20,183 nt of DNA, from positions 1 to 20,183 of the forward strand of contig JASCIV010000252.1 of assembly GCA_030374735.1 (NCBI GenBank), read 5' to 3'. Below the pieces are notes generated by a model that worked only from the letters and a program-made list of their open reading frames with translations, ran no database searches and was not told where the DNA came from. The position numbers were made by a program, and so were the translations under genes. Source of the stretch: Gracilaria caudata. Taxonomy: Eukaryota; Rhodophyta; Florideophyceae; Gracilariales; Gracilariaceae. This document shows, one piece after another, positions 18,211 through 20,183 of the stretch. How positions within the stretch are numbered: position 1 is the stretch's first letter; each line of letters starts with the position of its first letter.

Positions 18211-18851
18211 TAGTGGTACCGTACTAGTAAAATTGAATTAAGGATTTTAATGGATCAGTAAATACAGAGCCAGTAAGACCGCCATAAAGCAGTGGTGCAA
18301 TAAACCAATATAACCATAGTGGTTTCTTAAATATTTTCCGTGTTACAGCACTACTATAATACGGATAAGGATCCACTACTGTGTTCGATAATTGTGATAT
18401 ACTGCAGTTCGTTTTAGGATCACCATGAATTGTATCGGGGGCTGGAGCGATGTTTATCTGCATATCGTCCTTAGAGAGGGCAGCCCAATGCACCAGTTTC
18501 TGAAATGCGATGACTCAGTAAACTGCAAATATAAAAGTGCGCGTGGAGCCCATATACTCAGTTAAGCGTTAAGGTGGGCTGGCCTAGGTGGTTGGTTGGT
18601 GAAGTCAAAGCGAGAGGTCCCGGGTTCGAACCTCAAGGAGGTCTACAAAAAAATGAAGAACAGAACTAAGAAAGGCAAGCTAGAGCGAAATCTGGGATAT
18701 GACGTATACATGTGTACACGTGTGATCCGTGTGTATATATCTGTAGCCCTTACGGTGCTACTATACTTTGGCTACCGTCACACCATTTTTAGTGGTACGA
18801 TGCCACTATAAACCATTATATTGCTCGCAAAATAGTGGTACCGTACCACTA
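18211..18851. repeat. Three copies of a 19-bp near-palindrome
   Basis: Copies at 18211-18229 (TAGTGGTACCGTACTAGTA), 18790-18808 (TAGTGGTACGATGCCACTA) and 18833-18851 (TAGTGGTACCGTACCACTA). The third is a perfect 9-bp palindrome around one central base; the others are diverged versions. Such sites suit a dimeric DNA-binding protein or a transposase. Confidence 0.7.
18573..18650 (+). mobile_element. tRNA-derived SINE-like head (Pol III A and B boxes)
   Basis: TGGCCTAGGTGG (18580-18591) fits the Pol III A box at 11 of 12 positions, and GGGTTCGAACCTC (18622-18634) fits the B box; their spacing is tRNA-like. The 5' GGTGGGC can pair, with wobbles, with GTCTAC near 18641-18646, but the D stem and T stem are poor. 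A run of A then AT-rich sequence follows. This is therefore a worn tRNA-like SINE head rather than a working tRNA gene. It lies inside the palindrome-rich element. Confidence 0.55.
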
Positions 18852-18949
18852 GAATTTTAGTGATTTAGTGAAGATTGCAACACTAGAATTCCAGTGTCTC
18901 ATTGACTGTACTACTAGAACTATTGTAAACTTACACTGGAATTTCGACC

Positions 18950-19640
18950 ATTTACCATGATTGTACGCGTACGCAGCGCTCCGGCAGCGTATTGGATTGT
19001 GTTCGGAGAGCCCGAGGCCATAGACGGCGGGTGACGGGCAGCGAGCGGCGAACTGTTTGCCTCCAGAAAGTGGCGTGCATCGCGATCTCACGTGCCTGAG
19101 CTAACGACACTGCAAATAAGAGGACGTCAACAGGCGCCTATCACGCGCGTACACCGCTTCTGCAGCGCGCCGTGCTGCAAGCTGCGGGATGCGAGCGACG
19201 GTCGGGAGAGTACAAGTGGCGGACGGCGAGTGGCATTCTGCGGGAGGCGTTCGGATCGTCTCAAGAAAGCTGCGTAGACGGCGAGGCACGTTGTGCACAG
19301 CTAACGGTAGCAGCGTGGTCGCAGCAGAAAACGATAACGACCGGCAAACAGCCTTGCACGGCGAGGCATGAGCGCTCGACAGGGAAAAGGAAAAGAGACT
19401 AGGGAGAAGCGGGAAGCTGAGCGCACTTTGAGAACACGAGGGAACATCGCGGCTGCTTCCGTTCCAGCGCATGGCTTCGTTTTAGTTGCCTTTCCAGCGT
19501 GGCGGTTCTTTAGCAACGGCCGCGCTGTCGGCTGCCGCACGGGCGCCCAAACATTGTAAGCAGAGGAAAAAGCTGCGAATTCGATCGCGACAGATGGCAA
19601 GAGTGCGCGCCGCGCGATGCCAGCAGCCTGTCACAGCGCA
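18950..19640. other. GC-rich stretch, no gene recognised
   Basis: Many short overlapping frames on both strands, as expected for GC-rich sequence, but none has recognisable motifs. GGCGAG/GACGGCGAG words recur (for example near 19222, 19277 and 19358), without clean repeat structure. Confidence 0.35.
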
Positions 19641-20183
19641 TGTCCCGCCGTCGCGAAGATCCATACTTCCCCCAGTAAAAATATAAACATAATTCTGGCG
19701 GAGAACCACATAATTTGAAGTGGAATTTTTCGAATTAGTTGGCGGGAAAATAGCGGGGACTTTGACCAACTAACTCTACCAGATGTCCACGTCACACTAC
19801 TGGCGGAGAAAGTTTCATACATTTGCTAACGAATACGTAGAACTGGCTGACAGTTTGTGGGCTTTTAATTTTTTGTCATCCAGAACACTATTTTCAATCG
19901 GCCAGTGTTCTTTGAAGACTCTGATTTGTCCGAGAAGAAAACGGCCGACATATTTTGAGTAACAGTGACTCTTTGGTCGCACTACACAATTATCCTTGCT
20001 CAGTTTTTGGAAAGAGATACAGAAGTTCATATGTTAGTCATTGTGTAGTTTTAAGTTATCTCGCGGGCGCTAGGATTATATCGCACAAGGCTATTAAGAC
20101 TCTGTGGCAATGGAATATCTCTTTCCCACTTTCCAAACAAGTCTCGGCCCCCCCCCCCCCCCCACGCATTGCCCCAGAACAAC
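19641..20183. other. Mixed intergenic sequence with small repeats
   Basis: No coding pattern supported. It contains an 11-bp direct repeat CTGGCGGAGAA (19695-19705 and 19800-19810) and an 8-bp inverted pair TTAGTTGG (19735-19742) with CCAACTAA (19766-19773) between the copies. This might be a small insertion with its target duplication, or chance. Confidence 0.35.
20148..20163 (+). repeat. Run of 16 C
   Basis: A homopolymer of 16 cytosines close to the right edge. It is prone to length error in sequencing and to replication slippage. Confidence 0.9.

Larger units (their letters stand above)
18125..18945. mobile_element. Palindrome-rich element with TAGTGG/CCACTA repeats
   Basis: At least a dozen TAGTG/CACTA words occur on both strands in two clusters (18125-18390 and 18785-18945) flanking a central part. 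Many form hairpins: TAGTGGA (18142-18148) with TCCACTA (18156-18162), and the 11-bp perfect pair AATTCCAGTGT (18887-18897) with ACACTGGAATT (18933-18943). Subterminal arrays of short transposase-binding repeats flanking a filler are characteristic of non-autonomous DNA transposons. No transposase is encoded here. Exact ends and target duplications are unresolved, and a frame at 18224-18493 is not supported. Confidence 0.5.

Noticed and set aside
18573..18646. A functional tRNA gene
   Set aside because: A and B boxes are present, but the D and T stems pair poorly and the acceptor stem needs several wobbles.
17930..19060. Possible duplicated flanks (GACGGCGAG/GACGGGT words on both sides of the palindrome element)
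   Set aside because: The words match only over short stretches with gaps; not convincing as a target or segmental duplication by eye.
1..20183. CRISPR array, phage or prokaryotic defence system
   Set aside because: No regularly spaced direct repeats, no operon structure, and the content is eukaryotic.

Overview
This window reads as nuclear DNA of a eukaryote, not a bacterium. Coding traces are interrupted by short spliceosome-type introns with GT..AG ends, there are no operons or Shine-Dalgarno sites, and several families are eukaryotic: a plant-type 3-dehydroquinate dehydratase/shikimate dehydrogenase fusion, a TMCO4-like (DUF726) membrane hydrolase, a LINE endonuclease and a Tnp2 (EnSpm/CACTA-type) transposase. 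The shikimate-pathway fusion suggests a photosynthetic lineage. I lean towards an alga, perhaps a red alga, but that is inference and not proven by the sequence.

Layout. 1-1650 (minus) is a broken LINE-type retrotransposon: AP-endonuclease domain, then linker, running off the left edge before the reverse transcriptase. 2295-3360 (plus) is a purine-rich, frame-shifted coiled-coil coding relic. 4250-4471 (plus) holds a possible first exon resembling the start of an alpha/beta hydrolase. 4950-6019 (minus) is a decayed dehydroquinate dehydratase-shikimate dehydrogenase gene with one clear intron, cut off at the start of the dehydrogenase domain. 6317-6709 (minus) is an unrecognised open frame. 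About 6782-8741 (plus) is a decayed TMCO4-like gene whose GFSIG nucleophile motif survives. 9098-10015 (minus) is the longest uninterrupted frame apart from the broken LINE reading, a 305-residue basic/acidic protein of unknown family. About 10934-13955 (minus) is a long, multiply broken Tnp2 transposase. 14851-15834 (plus) is a lysine/serine-rich reading frame interrupted by one TAG, which could be a nonsense mutation or the end of an intron. 16494-17176 is a fold-back (inverted-repeat) element. 17417-17737 (minus) is a Cys-rich small frame. 18125-18945 is a block packed with TAGTGG/CCACTA palindromes that surrounds a tRNA-derived, SINE-like Pol III head. The right end, 18950-20183, is GC-rich then mixed sequence in which I recognise no gene; it ends near a run of 16 C.

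Taken together this is a gene-poor, transposon-rich stretch in which both mobile elements and at least two former host genes are decaying by in-frame stops and small frame shifts. All three stop codons occur inside otherwise good frames, which argues for pseudogenes rather than a variant genetic code. I found no convincing new multi-gene system. The items most worth a second look are the intact 305-residue frame, the TAG-split lysine/serine-rich gene, the palindrome cluster and the two host-gene relics.
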